A stretch of DNA of 64,000 nucleotides from Candidatus Gastranaerophilales bacterium (GTDB taxonomy: Bacteria > Cyanobacteriota > Vampirovibrionia > Gastranaerophilales > Gastranaerophilaceae), in contig JAEEHV010000043.1 of NCBI GenBank assembly GCA_016280955.1, positions 1-64,000 on the forward strand, in the 5' to 3' direction. Below the pieces are notes generated by a model. It saw nothing but the letters and a program-made list of their open reading frames with translations, was not told where the DNA came from and did no database searches. Both the position numbers and the translations under genes were made by a program. Below, piece after piece: positions 63,142-64,000 of this stretch; within the stretch, counting starts at the first letter, position 1; each line of letters starts with the position of its first letter.

Positions 63142-63508
63142 ACAGCAGTTTGAACAACTGATGATGCAATACCGACAGCTCAAAAACAGAGCTATGGATA
63201 TTTCTCGTTTAATTGACGGTGAAGATTATGATAGTGCAATAACACTCATTAAAACCCGAGAAGAAATTTTTATCAGCTGCAAATGTATAAGAAGATATCT
63301 TGAACTTACCCCTGAACAAGAACAAGAAATGAATACACTTCTGGACGAGATTAAAGTCATAGAACAAGAAAATATGAGTAAACTTGAAAAAAGCATGAGT
63401 GATGTTCAGGCAGAGCTTTTGATAACTCAAAAATCACAAAAAATTAATAATGCATACCGTAACAGAGATGAAAATGAATCGGGAAGCATGGTAAACTTAA
63501 AGGAATAA
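63131..63508 (+). CDS. FliT-like flagellar chaperone
   Basis: This ~125-residue all-helical protein directly after fliS has the size and pattern of FliT/FlgN-type chaperones (QQFEQLMMQYRQLKNRAMDI, LIDGEDYDSAITLIKTREE, IEQENMSKLEKSMSDVQAEL). FliT-type proteins bind FliD. Sequence alone does not separate FliT from FlgN; the position after fliS favours FliT. ATG 63131 (MQDEQQFEQL) has GGAG at a good distance; the track start 63119 is less likely. It overlaps the fliS end by 11 bases. Confidence 0.78.
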   Translation: MQDEQQFEQLMMQYRQLKNRAMDISRLIDGEDYDSAITLIKTREEIFISCKCIRRYLELTPEQEQEMNTLLDEIKVIEQENMSKLEKSMSDVQAELLITQKSQKINNAYRNRDENESGSMVNLKE

Positions 63509-63626
63509 TAACATATATACCCCGTTTTGACAGTTTTACATGCCAGAAACAGCGGCTACAATTTGTCTTGCAAAAATTTATGTGCCTAACATACAGTAAT
63601 ATCAATATTTTTTCAAAAATTAATAC

Positions 63627-63654
63627 TTGCATTCTTTTAATTATCGTATATAAT
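63627..63654 (+). promoter_or_regulatory. promoter of the HU gene
   Basis: TTGCAT (63627-63632), 16-base spacer, TATAAT (63649-63654), 33 bases before the ATG, which has an AGAAAGGAG site. Confidence 0.8.
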
Positions 63655-63687
63655 ACCTCATGTAATACTTAAGAAAGGAGTTTTATA

Positions 63688-63966
63688 ATGAACAAAGAAG
63701 AATTAGTTGCAGAAATCGCAAAAAAATCAAAAGTTACCCTTAAAGAAGCAAATGAAATTTTATCAGCTTTAATTGAAACAGTTGAAAAAACAGTTTCTAA
63801 AGGTAAAAAGGTTACTTTGGTAGGTTTTGGTACTTGGGAACCTCGTAAGAGAGCTGCCAGAAATGGCAGAAATCCTCAAACAGGCAAAGCTATCAAGATT
63901 CCTGCTAAGACTGTTCCGGTATTTTCTGCAGGTAAAAAATTCAAAGAAGTTGTTAACGGCAAATAA
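63688..63966 (+). CDS. hup: HU family DNA-binding protein
   Basis: HU is a small nucleoid protein that bends DNA as a dimer. The 92-residue protein has the classic start NKEELVAEIAKKSKVTLKEA, GFGTWEPRKRAARNGRNPQT (the beta-arm with the NPQT tip) and a Lys-rich end. It has its own strong promoter and ribosome site. It is monocistronic as far as the window shows. No other nucleoid protein gene is seen. Confidence 0.97.
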   Translation: MNKEELVAEIAKKSKVTLKEANEILSALIETVEKTVSKGKKVTLVGFGTWEPRKRAARNGRNPQTGKAIKIPAKTVPVFSAGKKFKEVVNGK

Positions 63967-64000
63967 TTAACGGCTTAAGTATAATTTTGCGGCGGTTCAA

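Noticed and set aside
63967-64000. GGCGGTTCAA at the window end as a tRNA T-arm
   Set aside because: No acceptor, D or anticodon arm can be formed upstream in the window; there is too little sequence to judge.

Overview
The window is low-GC bacterial chromosome from a flagellated, diderm (Gram-negative-type) organism. Lipid A genes (lpxI, lpxB) and an ADP-heptose-pathway kinase (rfaE1-like) show a lipopolysaccharide outer membrane. A rubredoxin-fused flavoprotein suits an anaerobe or microaerophile. A DUF1822-like protein beside a sigma-like protein, a HelY/Ski2-type helicase and many unrecognised membrane/coiled-coil proteins point to the non-photosynthetic cyanobacterial relatives (Melainabacteria/Vampirovibrionia, perhaps the gut order Gastranaerophilales). 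That placement is inference; no rRNA gene is present.

Layout. 1-3602: two tandem flagellin genes converge on a fliL-fliM-fliN operon. 3720-9502: gatA, ribD and three unknown proteins. 9580-16272: GT2 and GT39-like glycosyltransferases, an MFS exporter, pheT with a small GC-rich tract, and an unknown. 16288-24568: an MBL-fold hydrolase, a rubredoxin flavoprotein and a long minus-strand run with ligA, an O-antigen-ligase-like protein, a DUF4330 protein and an rfaE1-like kinase. 24645-33524: unknown membrane proteins, a CDF transporter, a TPR protein, mgtC, dgt-like and MATE genes. 33634-36038: a cobalamin riboswitch followed by two unknown overlapping genes. 36130-49083: a DnaJ-like protein, a large acidic HerA/Tudor-like protein, rpmE, a type-4 uracil-DNA glycosylase, a Ski2-like helicase, ssb, a four-carbon acid sugar kinase, a PLD protein and rnpA. 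49208-58156: a sigma-28-type promoter with its gene, a three-gene minus-strand operon (DUF1822-like membrane protein, split-sigma-like acidic protein, zinc-ribbon STAND ATPase with TPR-like tail), a lytic transglycosylase, a 41-residue small protein and a 128-residue protein, the last two each behind a sigma-28-type promoter. 58382-63966: lpxI-lpxB, an L-asparaginase, an MshEN-like protein, flaG-fliS-fliT-like, and a HU gene.

How it works together. Motility genes lie at both ends: filament and switch on the left, filament cap/chaperone genes on the right. Three near-consensus flagellar sigma-28 promoters (TAAAGTTT-N11-CCGATA core) tie three otherwise unknown proteins to late flagellar expression. 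Seven genes have a -10 box only 6-7 bases before the ATG, which predicts leaderless mRNAs. The most promising undescribed systems are the cobalamin-riboswitch operon of unknown proteins, the DUF1822/split-sigma/STAND operon, and the small sigma-28-controlled proteins. I saw no rRNA, tRNA, CRISPR array, insertion sequence or prophage.
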